Counted from the first letter of the stretch, positions 18,763 to 28,656 are shown. The stretch: DNA of 64,000 nt from Vibrio sp. MEBiC08052 (GCF_001506075.1 NZ_KQ947475.1:847799-911798); one strand, 5' to 3'. Program-made: numbers and translations. Notes: a model not told the origin generated them from the letters alone.

Positions 18763-18956
18763 AAATATATTGTTTGTTATTGAGTTGTTAAATTTGGTGG
18801 TGATGCATATACGAGGAAGTATGGATTGATGGGGCTGAGTTTCTCCAAACAAGTACAACATATATCAAGTGGTGATCACTTTTACGATTTATACTGATCC
18901 GCACCAGCAGTTTTGGACACTGAGTTAAGTGAGTAAAATCACTAACGAGGTGAACT

Positions 18957-19241
18957 ATGACAAACAAGAAAAAACGTATTATCCATTCTCCTGAATTTAA
19001 AGCCGAAACTCTGACGCTAGCAGAGAAAGTGGGAGTCGCTGCGGCAGCAAGACAGCTCTCCTTACATGAATCTCAGATCTATGCTTGGCGAAAGACTGTA
19101 AAGAAATACACCACAGCCAGTCAGCGAGAACAAGAGCTAGCCGCTGAAGTAGCCAAGCTCAAAAGACAGTTGGCAGAACAAGCGGAAGAGCTAGATATCG
19201 TAAAAAAGGCCGCCACCTACTTCGCGAAAAATCTAAAGTAG
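18957..19241 (+). CDS. IS3-family transposase OrfA
   Basis: A 94-residue DNA-binding protein: HTH with HSPEFKAETLTLAEKVGVAA and SLHESQIYAWRKTV, then a leucine-zipper-like helix with repeated Leu (EQELAAEVAKLKRQLAEQAE). In active elements a -1 frameshift fuses it to OrfB. It starts 62 bp inside the left repeat and appears intact. Confidence 0.9.
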   Translation: MTNKKKRIIHSPEFKAETLTLAEKVGVAAAARQLSLHESQIYAWRKTVKKYTTASQREQELAAEVAKLKRQLAEQAEELDIVKKAATYFAKNLK

Positions 19242-19244
19242 ATT

Positions 19245-20082
19245 GCTATGAATTCATGCTCGAACACCTGCTGTGCTTCAGTGTTGTCCGCATGGTTAAG
19301 GTGTTCAAGGTCTCTCGAAGTGGGTTTTATTATTGGATTAAGCATCGCCACAAGGCTATTCAACTCGCCAAGAGTTTGAGATGCTTTTGACAACAGTAAG
19401 GGGCGAGATGGTTCAAGGCGCATCCAGAAAGAGCTGGCTGAGAACGGTGATAGTCATAATGTTAAAACCATTGCAGCTAGCATGAAGCGTCAGGATTTAA
19501 CGCCGAGCGGCACGCAAGTTTAAGTGTACAACGGACAGCAAGCATAAGATGCCTGTAGCTCCAAACTTGCTAGCTCAGGACTTTAATGCAACGGGCCCGA
19601 ATCAAAAATGGGCGGGAGATATCACGTACCTTGCCACAAGCGAAGGCTGGCTATATTTGGCTGTTATCATTGACCTTTACTCACGACAAATAATCGGTTG
19701 GTCGATGGATACGAGGATGACGGCAACACTGGTCTGCGATGCATTATCAATGGCTCTGTTCCGTCGAGGCTTCCCAGAGGAAGTTATTGTTCATAGTGAT
19801 CGTGGTAGCCAGTATTGCTCGAAAGATTATCGAGACCTCATAACTGCTTATAATCTAAAACAAAGTATGAGCAGGAAAGGAAACTGCTGGGACAATGCTT
19901 GTGTTGAGAGCTTCTTCCATTCTATGAAAGTGGAAGCGATTCAATACGAACCGATAATGACCAGAGATGAGATGCGCCAAACGGTCTTCGAGTACATAGA
20001 GGTTGATTATAATCGGATGAGAAGGCACAGTGCTCTTGGGTATCTAAGCCCAGTTAACTTTGAACAACAAAATGTCGCTTAA
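19245..20082 (+). pseudogene. IS3-family transposase OrfB, frameshifted
   Basis: The C-terminal half reads open from about 19549 with all three catalytic residues: GDITY (Asp), [10 protein letters not shown] (Asp) and [13 protein letters not shown] (Glu). The N-terminal half (VFKVSRSGFYYWIKHRHKA near 19300) is in other frames with at least two shifts and stops between 19380 and 19530. The transposase is therefore not made at full length. Confidence 0.85.
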
Positions 20083-20307
20083 TGAAGTGTTCAGTCTAGC
20101 TGGAGCAGATCAATGATGTTGTTTGTCTTGCCATAGGGATACTCTTTTAGGAACACTGAAAACGGGAATTTTGGTTGGTGTTCCTAAAAATGCTGGATTT
20201 TGCAAATCTAGTCTGGACTGTTAAAGACTATGATGCATCGTAAGTCATTGATTTTAGTTGTTACAGGCAAGAAAAAAGACGCCCGAGGACGTCTTTAAGC
20301 TTTGATT

Positions 20308-20325
20308 TGGTGGGCTGGCGGGAGT
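20308..20325. other. ssrA: Left attachment site of the ssrA island (attL-like)
   Basis: TGGTGGGCTGGCGGGAGT matches TGGTGGAGCTGGCGGGAGT at the 3' end of ssrA (48015-48033) except for one missing A. It is preceded by a terminator-like hairpin (AAGACG and CGTCTT, 20276-20297) as ssrA itself is followed by one. About 95 bp further in, GGAACTGAACCCGCGTCC (20421-20438) resembles the next stretch of ssrA, which suggests a more complex or repeated integration. Confidence 0.75.
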
Positions 20326-20517
20326 CGAAATGTTTTCTCAATTTTTATGAATTCAGTAACTTATATCGATGTTACCAATTTGGTGTTGCATCAAATGTTA
20401 CATCAATTTCCTGCTTCAAAAGGAACTGAACCCGCGTCCACATATTTCTAATTCATTTAAAAAGATTGAGTTCTTATGACAATTCAATCTAAAACAAGAA
20501 AGCTGATACAGGACATT

Positions 20518-20988
20518 TTACCCAGCCTCACCATCTATGAGTAGCGATTTTAACACATCGGGAGAAGAGGGGAGCAGTCCGACTTTTAAGCCAAATGGTT
20601 TGAATACCTTGTTGAGAATCTCTGTATTGTAGCTGCCCCGATCATTCTCTATATCTGAGAGTGTTTTTCTTGAGACATCGACAAGTCTTGCGAACACATC
20701 CTGTTTGAGTCCCAGTATATTAATGCGTAAACTTTTCAACGCTTGGCCTTGTGTTAGCTCTCCAAGCAATAAGTGTTTGATGATTTTGTTTGCCTCGGTT
20801 TTGCGTTCTGCTGCACTTACTGCTTTGGCGTTTTTTGAGGTTTTCGATCTAGTCGGAGTATTAAGTTGCGATCGTTCTTTGGTCGAATGAGTTGCATTCG
20901 TCCCAGTCTTGGGCTGATGTTGATTTCGGTTTGCTCTTAGACGAGCCACCGTATCTTGTACGGACTCTTTATTGCTTGGCTTATTCAT
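20518..20988 (-). CDS. HipB-like XRE-family regulator with long basic N-terminal extension
   Basis: The C-terminal 70 residues form a helix-turn-helix of the XRE/HipB kind (GLKQDVFARLVDVSRKTLSD, then IENDRGSYNTEILNKVFKPF). The first about 65 residues are Lys/Ser/Thr/Asn-rich and look disordered, unusual for HipB (normally about 90 residues). The ATG at 20988 has GGGGGC upstream. It follows hipA by 38 bp, the reverse of the classic hipB-hipA order. It would neutralise HipA and repress the operon, probably at the palindromes upstream of hipA. Confidence 0.75.
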   Translation of the reverse strand: MNKPSNKESVQDTVARLRANRNQHQPKTGTNATHSTKERSQLNTPTRSKTSKNAKAVSAAERKTEANKIIKHLLLGELTQGQALKSLRINILGLKQDVFARLVDVSRKTLSDIENDRGSYNTEILNKVFKPFGLKVGLLPSSPDVLKSLLIDGEAG

Positions 20989-21026
20989 AGTAGCCCCCAT
21001 TTAGTGAGCTTTTCTGGATATATGAA

Positions 21027-22359
21027 TTAAGTCCAACAGGCTGGCATCTCCAAGATTTGTTCTGGTACTCCTCGTAACGCTAGTCTCTGCTTTAAGTCAA
21101 TGCATTTACTTGCAGTAACCTCTAGCTCTTGTAATAACACTTCTTTTGGCACGAGATCAGATAAGGTGTCCGCTATTCCGACGAAGTCGTAAGTTCCGCC
21201 AACCTCTAGTGGGGCTTTCCATTTTGTTGTTCTTGGAATGCCTTCAGGATCAGCTTTCATTGGTGCGAAGTCGTAAACGGGAGCAAGCTTTATGACTCCA
21301 TCACCTTTTAAGAATGAAGTGTTTCTGCCATGGTTATCACTATTACCAAACAAGATGTTGAGTAGATCTCTCTTCACCCATTCAATGACGAAAGCCTGGG
21401 TATCAAACCTATACCTTTGGTGTTTAACCATATTGCTTTCAGTAATTTTTTCTATGAGAGTTCGGATTGTTGTTTCGTGATCAAGAGTGACCCCAGCGCC
21501 TTTGTTCAAAATGGAATACACAGATTCCATGCCAAATCTCTCTATTTGTTGCTCAATTAATTTGAACATCAAATCGAGGAAGCCACAAGGAAGGGTAGTT
21601 TAATCCTTCCTCCAAGCGCATACCGTCGGTGGAGATCGTTTCAACTCCCATTTCAGTTAGCTCGTGGTAGAAGTAGAACTCAGCTCTTAGAATATTACAG
21701 TCGATGGTGCTTCTTGAGCCTCTAGGGTACTTTACTAAGTAATGTAAGTCGTGGTTGCTATTGTCATCTTGGTATGGATCAATCCATATTTTTTCGCTGC
21801 CAGATCCATGATCGAAACCACATCTGAGGATCAGTTTTGGCGCTTCACCTCCAGCCCCAGTTGCACCACCTGCGGCTGCCCCTCTTTGCTGTGCGTAGTC
21901 GAGGAAATCACCTGCTCGATTTTTAACATCATCAACAGAGAAGTAGAGGTTGTCTGCTACTTCGTAGCGCTCAGGAAGAGAGTCTTTTACTCTTAAGTTA
22001 CCAATAGGCGACATTGTGCCAAACTTGAGCAAAACATAGTCTTGTTCATCAGAACTAAGGTCTTCAATATCTAGGTGTTTGACCCAGTATCGTCTACTAG
22101 CGCCACTAGGCATAATATCGTCTAGAAACTTTAACCATCCAGGTTTACCCATGTCATCAAAAAAGAATGAGACAGGGTGGTTTAGTGAAACAGCGTGAAA
22201 GTCATCTTTATCGTGATGTTCTAGCGCATAGTCGCTGAGGTAGTTGAGTTCAGTCACTCGGAAATTATGTTGGCTACTTTTAGGGAATGAGATGATACCA
22301 ATATCTATCCATTCACCTCTGATAAAAGCTTCTAGGGTTAGTTCTTCCATCGACAACAC
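21027..22359 (-). pseudogene. hipA: HipA-family serine/threonine kinase toxin, single frameshift
   Basis: Two overlapping frames make one HipA. The first (22359-21553) has the N-terminal domain and GTMSPIGNLRVKD and ends LWLPRFDVQIN. The second (21572-21027) continues with EQQIERFGMESVYSIL and has the kinase core NILFGNSDNHGRNTSFL and LAPVYDFAPM. The change of frame is one extra T in TTAATTGAGC near 21560. HipA kinases phosphorylate aminoacyl-tRNA synthetases and cause dormancy. If the shift is real the toxin is dead or made only by frameshifting; a sequencing error is also possible. Confidence 0.85.
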
Positions 22360-22373
22360 CTCTACTTATCAAT

Positions 22374-22432
22374 GAGTAAAACTTTACTCTTAAAGTTATT
22401 TTTTTTCAAGTTATGAGTAAAATCTTACTCAT
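22374..22432 (-). promoter_or_regulatory. Two palindromic operators upstream of hipA
   Basis: GAGTAAAACTTTACTC at 22374-22389 and ATGAGTAAAATCTTACTCAT at 22413-22432 share the palindrome GAGTAA-N4-TTACTC; a half-site TTACTCAT follows near 22466. Such paired sites in front of a toxin-antitoxin operon fit binding by the HipB-like protein. Confidence 0.65.
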
Positions 22433-22663
22433 TAGTGTGTAAGGAAACTCTTTATAAGTAAATAATTACTCATAGCCTGCAAGTCAAAATTGTTGATGAG
22501 CAGAATGGATTGTTTTAGCTGTGAAAGCTGCGATAGGGAGTGGGGCGTTAATTGTTTGTTCAGTGATGCAGGTTGTTCATAATAAATGAACAGTTGCCTT
22601 AAATGAACAAAATGAATGAGGAGATTAAGAATGGCTGCTACATACAAAAATACAGTTTATACA

Positions 22664-22724
22664 CTTTAATGCGCGTAAAAGTGTTTGATAGTTGCTTTTT
22701 AATGCGCATAAAAGTGTTGATGAC
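22664..22724. repeat. Short direct repeat
   Basis: TTTAATGCGC(G/A)TAAAAGTGTT occurs twice, about 34 bp apart, at 22665 and 22699. It lies between the hipA operators and the phosphoesterase gene in a gene-free stretch and may be a regulator site. Confidence 0.5.
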
Positions 22725-22846
22725 TGTGCAGATAGATGATGAATCTGTACATAATTCCTAGGGCCTTATTCACAAGGTGATCAATGCTCGAAGTTAAGAA
22801 AGCCCTAGCGGACTTTCAGATGCCGAAGTCTATTGTTGGCTAGCTC

Positions 22847-23629
22847 TTATAGGTAATAAGCTTTATTAGTAAGTAATCCACTGGTTAAGCGGACAGAACC
22901 CTTGGGGTTAGAAATGAATGTGGTACTACCGTCAGCGATCACTTTCTCTACAGCATCATGTTGATGCCCTGCAACCCAATACCTAGCTCTTGAGATCAAC
23001 TCATTACTCAACCCTGCATGATAATACGGAGCATAATCGCTGCTGGCATTTTGCTCGAAAGCAAAAGCTTCTTTAGAGGGAAGGTGGTGAGATATTGCTA
23101 GATCAACTTTCTCTGGAAAGTTGTTAATGAATGCTTTGTGCTGCTCTTCAATCATAGAGCGGCCAATAAACTTAGTGTCGTTCATCAACTCAGAATATGC
23201 ATTTACAAGCTCGACCGAATAGGTGTGAATGGGAAACCAAAGGGTTCCACCGAAGATAGTGTATCCGTCCAACTCAATCGACTCATTATTCAAAAAGAAC
23301 AGGTTTTCAGTGGTATCGCTATGAGCCTTAAGCTTTGCTAATACTGAACTCTTAGAAACGTTGAGAGAACCTGAGTTAGTACTAGATTCGCACTCACTTG
23401 TATATCGGTAGGATTTACTCGTATTGCTATACCATTCATGGTTTCCTGCAATCATGATGACCGCCTTAAAGTGGCGGCAAAGTACATTCTTTACGTATGC
23501 TATGCCTGATAGACCGTTTGCCGTGTCACCAGCAACGACCAACGTGGCTTCTTTATCGAAGTCATGCCAAAAATCGCGGCGTATTCCGTGAATATCCAAG
23601 TGTAGGTCAGAAACAACGTAAAACTTCAA
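22847..23629 (-). CDS. Calcineurin-like metallophosphoesterase
   Basis: A 260-residue protein with the metallophosphoesterase motifs in order: YVVSDLHLDIHG (D-x-H), VVAGDTANG (GDxx), MIAGNHEWY (GNHE), ISHHLPSK and VAGHQHDAV (GHxH). It binds two metal ions and hydrolyses a phosphomonoester or diester. Family members in defence islands act on nucleotides or nucleic acids, but nothing here fixes the substrate. It stands alone on the minus strand. Confidence 0.85.
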   Translation of the reverse strand: MKFYVVSDLHLDIHGIRRDFWHDFDKEATLVVAGDTANGLSGIAYVKNVLCRHFKAVIMIAGNHEWYSNTSKSYRYTSECESSTNSGSLNVSKSSVLAKLKAHSDTTENLFFLNNESIELDGYTIFGGTLWFPIHTYSVELVNAYSELMNDTKFIGRSMIEEQHKAFINNFPEKVDLAISHHLPSKEAFAFEQNASSDYAPYYHAGLSNELISRARYWVAGHQHDAVEKVIADGSTTFISNPKGSVRLTSGLLTNKAYYL

Positions 23630-23782
23630 ACTATCATGGCCTTAAGATTGATTGACTACTCCATGGTACATTGGTTAGTTGGATTAGAGAAGTGAGCATA
23701 TACGCTAAGTATTTTAACACCAGTAGCTTCAAGTGGAGCTTCTATGCAGGGTAATGACTGGACGCTTTGTTTGATTTATCGG

Positions 23783-23825
23783 CACTAAGATTTAGACACT
23801 AACTTTTAGTGTCTAAATCTTAGTG
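23783..23825. repeat. Perfect 20-bp inverted repeat with 3-nt loop
   Basis: CACTAAGATTTAGACACTAA at 23783-23802 is exactly complementary to 23806-23825, loop CTT. No T run follows, so it is not a clear intrinsic terminator. It could form a cruciform. It lies in the gene-poor stretch 23630-24281, in which a short AT-poor frame (23877-24095) looks like a gene remnant but cannot be assigned. Confidence 0.85.
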
Positions 23826-24281
23826 GTTTATAACCATTTGAAATTAATAATTTTTATTGAAAATTATTAAGGTTCTTTGCTGAGGCAACTTCTCAGAGGC
23901 TGGCGAGAGTGTAATTGTGCTACAGCCGTGTGTACGGCAGGCATTTTTATGAGCGAGGCTGATATGAAGAGCGAGGCTAAGGCTACAAGAAGTGATAACG
24001 AGCAAGCCGACTTAAATGATAGTGACGTTGCGCTAGATGGAATTATCAACTTGCTCGATTACGGTATCTCTACCAACACAGGCAAGGTAATTTGAAGTAA
24101 CTGAAGCCCTCACAGAGCAGTTGGAAGAGATCATTGGTGACGAGCAGGTTGACCTAGACGGAAAGTATTAGAACAACCCCTATTTGAGGCTGCACAGCAT
24201 AAAACTGTTCTTTTTAAGCGGCATACGCCGCAGTAACGAGTGATGGACATCATGCACAATAGCTTTCTTGCAGTGTATTCT

Positions 24282-24635
24282 CTAATTCTTTGCCGAGAAT
24301 AATCTCAAAGTCAGTAAATAGAGCGATAGGTCGGCAAGCATCCCCTTTCCCTCGAACTGGATAAATCCTTTTGATGATAAGGCGTCGATTTTTCGTGACA
24401 GTTCGTGGATATGATGACCGCTAATCTCCGCAAGATCAGCTAGAGTTTCAGGCTTTTCTCTACTGATCAGCAGCATTAGTTCGATATTCTCATTACATAG
24501 TAGCTTTGAAGCTTCATTTAGTGACGTGAACCAAAATGTAGGTAGATGCTTATTATGGCTAATGTTGCCTGCGGCCACACTAATCATGTGCCTACGAATG
24601 AGATCTTCCGATGCAACCCCAATGCGAGCTGTCAT
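24282..24635 (-). CDS. Winged-helix DNA-binding protein (HVO_A0114/MarR-like)
   Basis: A 117-residue protein with a winged helix in the second half: LMLLISREKPETLADLAEIS, GHHIHELSRKIDALSSKGFI and QFEGKGMLADLSLYLLTLRL. This is the pattern of the predicted antitoxin/transcriptional regulators near toxin genes. The N-terminal part holds TFWFTSLNEASKLL, also typical of this family. No partner gene is next to it; the repeat array downstream of its promoter side (24700-25720) may be its DNA target. Confidence 0.65.
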   Translation of the reverse strand: MTARIGVASEDLIRRHMISVAAGNISHNKHLPTFWFTSLNEASKLLCNENIELMLLISREKPETLADLAEISGHHIHELSRKIDALSSKGFIQFEGKGMLADLSLYLLTLRLFSAKN

Positions 24636-24725
24636 GAGTATCCTTCTCAGAACGAAGTAATAGAACCCTAGTGTATACGACGCTGTTCTGAAAGAAAAAG
24701 TGGATAGTTATATTCGCTATGTGAA

Positions 24726-25720
24726 TGGACGCCACTTTCATGACAGAGAGGTCAAGAGAAACAACGATATCCTATTCTCATCGATCCCCTTTCGATTCAG
24801 CGACCTAAGGTCTACGAGCGATCGTATCCATAAAAGCCCAGGTACAGGAGCGAGCAGAACGAGATACGTTAGCGGTTAGATGGAATAGAAGAACAACGAT
24901 ACCAAAGCACTGTAAATGGTTATTAACTAACTGATATTAATAGAAATTGTGATATGTTGCGATCACGTAACCTTTGACCGATCATAAACATCGTTGGGTC
25001 AGATTCAAAAATCTATCTTAGAGGTCAAGGAAAACAACGATACCAGTGGACGCCACTTTCATGATCGAGAGGTCAAGGAAAACAACGATACCAGTGAATG
25101 CCACTTTCATGATCGAGAGGTCAAGAGAAACAACGATGTCCTATTCTCATCGATCCCCTTTCGATTCAGCGACCTAAGGTCTACGAGCGATCTCTAAAAG
25201 CAAATTTCTATGGTCTAGGAGTGATCCTCTTCCTGATGGGTGTGACCATAACCTATTGTATTTAAAATATTATTTATTAAAAAAGATCCTGATCTACGTG
25301 CGATCTCAAGAAGCAATTTTCTGTGGTCTATGAGCGATCCTCTTCTAGATGGATGTAGTTATAAACTATTGTATTTACTTTGTTATTTCTTTAAAGTCTT
25401 TTGGTCTACGAGCGATCTCAAGAAACAATTTTCTGTGGTCTATGAGCGATCCTCACCATAAAAGCCCTGGTGCAGGAGCGAGCAGAACGAGATACGTGAG
25501 TGGTTAGATAGAATAGAAGAACAACGATGCCAAAGTACTGCAAATGGTCATTAACTAACTGATAGTAATAGAAAATGTGACATTTTTCGATCACGTAACC
25601 TTTGACCGATCATAAACATCGTTGGGGAAGGTTCAAAAATCTATCTTAGAGGTCAAGGAAAACAACGATACCAGACGACGCCGCTTTCATGATCGAGAAG
25701 TCAAGAGAAACAACGATATC
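24726..25720. repeat. Iteron- and GATC-rich repeat region, candidate replication origin of the island
   Basis: A gene-free stretch made of nested repeats. (a) A roughly 218-bp direct repeat at 24829-25046 and 25457-25673. (b) A 48-bp tandem unit GAGGTCAAGGAAAACAACGA starting at 25021, 25069 and 25117, and again at 24749 and 25650. (c) Seven copies of GGTCTACGAGCGATC or near variants at 24809, 25178, 25212, 25291, 25325, 25403 and 25437. AT-rich tracts lie among them (25255-25285, 25370-25395). About 18 GATC sites fall in 1 kb, roughly four times chance. This is the build of an iteron-type origin. Nothing coding is supported from 24636 to 26193. Confidence 0.6.
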
Positions 25721-26193
25721 TGAATAGCCACCGATTTTATAGACATGCTTCGGTTAGACTCGTTTCTGCCCCAAACCGTTTCAGAGCACGTCGTTTTGTC
25801 AATAGAACTAGCTAATGTGCAAAATATGCACATTGCTTATCAATCAACTACCGAGTATTCCTCGGCAGTTGAACTGTTGCAATGGTTGTTTGAGCAATGA
25901 GAAAGTTCAGTTGTTGCAGAATCAGCAACAACTTATATCTGCCCCAAAACGTGCTGACCCTAATAAAACCAACTTCACTGATCCTAATATTTGCATAACG
26001 AAAGCTAATGAGTAGGCAAGAATCAAGATCTGACCCCAGTATGTGCCTCGTGATATTTCAGTGGAGCTTAAAACACTGTGCAAATTTGTGCCTACCACAT
26101 CGCCCTTAGCCCATAATCTGTAGTTTCCAATATCCACCAGAATATCGTAAAATCATGAGATTATTCGTTTTATTGCATAATTTGGAGATGAGC

Positions 26194-28656
26194 ATGATCA
26201 AGTGCTTCCTATCACATAGCTCAAGAGATAAAGAATTTGTCCGATCTGTTGCTTCTGGGTTACGTAAAGAAACTAGAATTTTTGATGAGCAAACCTTCGA
26301 AAAAGGTATGTCTCCAGCGGAAGAAATTATCAATGGACTTGATGATACATCACTGTTTGTTTTGTTCCTTTCTGATTCAGCTCTAAATTCCGAATGGGTT
26401 AAGGAAGAAATTAGACTGGCTAAGACAAGAGTAGATGAAGGTAACATACAACGCATTTACCCTATCATTATTGATGATAATATTGATTACACTGACGAAA
26501 GAATTCCTCTGTGGATGAAAGATGGTTTCAACATCCAGCCTATCAAGAAAGCTAAAGTTGTAGTAAGAAAGATCAATGCTCGACTTCGGGAAATCGCATT
26601 TAATACTCACCCAACGTTAAAAGAAAGACAAAAAATTTATGTTGGTCGAAATGAGAAAACAACCAATGTAGAGCAACGCTTTGATGACTTTGACAAGCCA
26701 ACGCCAGTAGTATTTGTCGCATCAGGATTAAATCACATAGGTAGGAAGTCGTTCATCAAAAATGCTCTAACTAAATCATCTGTTATCAGAGAATCATATG
26801 ATTTCCCTATTATTCAAATGGAATCGACAGATAGTATTGAAGATTTCATTCTCAAGATTGATGACCTCGGTTTAGCTGATGTTGGCGAAATTTGGAACTT
26901 AATGACAACATCAATCAGCGACAAAGTCGATATTGCCGTAAGATTAATAGAAAGCATTGTCGAAGAAAAAGAACGCATTTTAATTGAAGATAAAGGGGCT
27001 ATAATCCAACCAGGCAGTTCCGTTGTTAGTTGGTTTGTTGATATTGTTGACCGTATTAAACCTTCAGAACATCTCACATTCTGTATTGCTTCACAGTTCA
27101 GAGGTAATAAATCTTTTTCAAATAAAAATCCAGAATACTATTTTGAAGAAATACCAGAACTCAATATTCACGAGCGCCGTGGCCTTTTAAAGCGGTATTC
27201 TGAATTCAAAGGATTGGAGTTAAATCGTGAGGATCTCAAGTTTATCTCTGATCTATTGTCAGGTTATCCCGAGCAGGTATTATTTGCTGTTGACAGTATT
27301 TTTGATACAAGCCTTTTCGCAGTTAAGAAAGACCCTCACCTGATTAGAGAATATGCGGATGATAAAGCTAGAATTGTTGTGGAAAGCTTTGCTAAAGATG
27401 AGAAAAAACTGAGTTTTTTATACTTCTTAGCTAAATTCGAGTTTATAAGCTACGAATTTCTATTCTCACTTGTCAATGAAGATGAATTCTATCCAATAAC
27501 ACAAAGCTTCATTAACATGTCAGTTTGTGACCAGTTAGGTGTAAATAATGATTATATTAGAATCAACCAAGTCGTTCAAGAATACATATCTAGAAGCAGA
27601 TTTGGCACATCATCAGAGTATGATAGCATCCTAGATGAGCATATTAAAAAATTCATTTCTGAGTACTCAGATGACAACCGTGATTTATCTGAATATATTT
27701 TCTCAATACAAGAAGCTATAAAATCAGGTAAAGATATTGATAATCGCATTTTGGTACCATCGTACTTTGTGAAAACGATAAAAGCACTATATGAAAAAGG
27801 CGGAACGTCAAATTATAAAGAGGCGGTAAAGTTAGCTGATCGTGTGTTGGACAATTCTCGATATATGCATGAAAGTGTTATCGATCACATCTTATTTATG
27901 AAATGTCAGTCATTAGCTAGGTTGCATGATCAAGACTTCTTTGGTGCAGTTAGGAAAATAAAGGAACCTGAAAGTTCATTTCTTCACGGTTTCTATTTCA
28001 GAATTACTCGTCAAAGAAAGAGAGCTATTGAGAGCTACAAGCGAGTTTTAGAGATGCGGCCTAACGATCAAAGAGCTAAAGGTGAACTCGTTTTGTTGTA
28101 CTTACAGAATGACGAATACGAACTTGCCCTTGGCTTAGCCAAAAGTGTGTATGAGCGACAAAAGAACAACCCAATCAACGCTAACAATTATCTCAATTGC
28201 TTATTTTACAAAGATAAAAGTAATGTTGATCAAGAGGTTGTTGAGGAGATTATTGAGAAGCTTAAGTCTAACCCAGCGCAACGATCACAAGAAATATATT
28301 GTTCTGCTAAAGCAAAAGCACTTGCCAAGTTTGATAATAAAGTCGATGAGGCTTTCGAAGTTATCGAAAAAGGCATTCTTGACTTTCCTGAAATCAAGTA
28401 TCCCGTACTAACACTTTGTGATCTTTCTATCCAGTATAGAAAACTAGACAAGCTTGAATATGCAATAAGTATACTTGATCGAACAGATTCACCAAAATCA
28501 CAAACTTACAGTAGCTTTATTCGCTTTAAAGCTACTTATTTAGCGCTATCAAACAGACTAGACGAAGCTAATGCGCTCTGCCGAAAGGAATTACGCGAGT
28601 TAACCGCTCAAGAGCTTGAGCAATTATTTGAAATATTGGCTCAATATCAGAGATAG
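26194..28656 (+). CDS. TIR-domain STAND-like protein with C-terminal TPRs (probable antiphage effector)
   Basis: An 820-residue protein. N-terminal TIR domain (about 1-140): KCFLSHSSRDKEFVRSVASG, then GMSPAEEI (catalytic-Glu region expected near here) and SLFVLFLSDSALNSEWVKEE. Then a P-loop-like domain with a degenerate Walker A, ASGLNHIGRKSFIKN, as in TIR proteins of the STAND/NACHT kind. The last third contains TPR-like helices (SYKRVLEMRPNDQRAKGELV). Known relatives sense phage and deplete NAD+ through TIR, killing the infected cell. The ATG at 26194 has GGAG six bases upstream. It is monocistronic and AT-rich, like imported cargo. Confidence 0.8.
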   Translation: MIKCFLSHSSRDKEFVRSVASGLRKETRIFDEQTFEKGMSPAEEIINGLDDTSLFVLFLSDSALNSEWVKEEIRLAKTRVDEGNIQRIYPIIIDDNIDYTDERIPLWMKDGFNIQPIKKAKVVVRKINARLREIAFNTHPTLKERQKIYVGRNEKTTNVEQRFDDFDKPTPVVFVASGLNHIGRKSFIKNALTKSSVIRESYDFPIIQMESTDSIEDFILKIDDLGLADVGEIWNLMTTSISDKVDIAVRLIESIVEEKERILIEDKGAIIQPGSSVVSWFVDIVDRIKPSEHLTFCIASQFRGNKSFSNKNPEYYFEEIPELNIHERRGLLKRYSEFKGLELNREDLKFISDLLSGYPEQVLFAVDSIFDTSLFAVKKDPHLIREYADDKARIVVESFAKDEKKLSFLYFLAKFEFISYEFLFSLVNEDEFYPITQSFINMSVCDQLGVNNDYIRINQVVQEYISRSRFGTSSEYDSILDEHIKKFISEYSDDNRDLSEYIFSIQEAIKSGKDIDNRILVPSYFVKTIKALYEKGGTSNYKEAVKLADRVLDNSRYMHESVIDHILFMKCQSLARLHDQDFFGAVRKIKEPESSFLHGFYFRITRQRKRAIESYKRVLEMRPNDQRAKGELVLLYLQNDEYELALGLAKSVYERQKNNPINANNYLNCLFYKDKSNVDQEVVEEIIEKLKSNPAQRSQEIYCSAKAKALAKFDNKVDEAFEVIEKGILDFPEIKYPVLTLCDLSIQYRKLDKLEYAISILDRTDSPKSQTYSSFIRFKATYLALSNRLDEANALCRKELRELTAQELEQLFEILAQYQR

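Larger units (their letters stand above)
18895..20112 (+). mobile_element. IS3-family insertion sequence, inactive
   Basis: The element has imperfect terminal inverted repeats: TGATCCGCACCAGC at the left and, at the right end, the complement of TGATCTGCTCCAGC. Inside are orfA and a broken orfB. It lies just outside the left att of the genomic island. I see no clear target-site duplication, in line with age. Confidence 0.8.

Noticed and set aside
23877..24095. 72-codon frame with acidic end
   Set aside because: It has a partly protein-like end (SDVALDGIINLLDYG) but a weak start and breaks into another frame after 24095; at most a remnant, so not listed as a gene.
24994..25197. Open frame of 67 codons in the repeat region
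   Set aside because: It translates repeated DNA (two copies of EVKENNDTS-type text) and has no ribosome site; it is a by-product of the 48-bp repeats.
25815..26015. Short frame before the TIR gene
   Set aside because: No ribosome site and no recognisable features; probably chance in AT-rich DNA.
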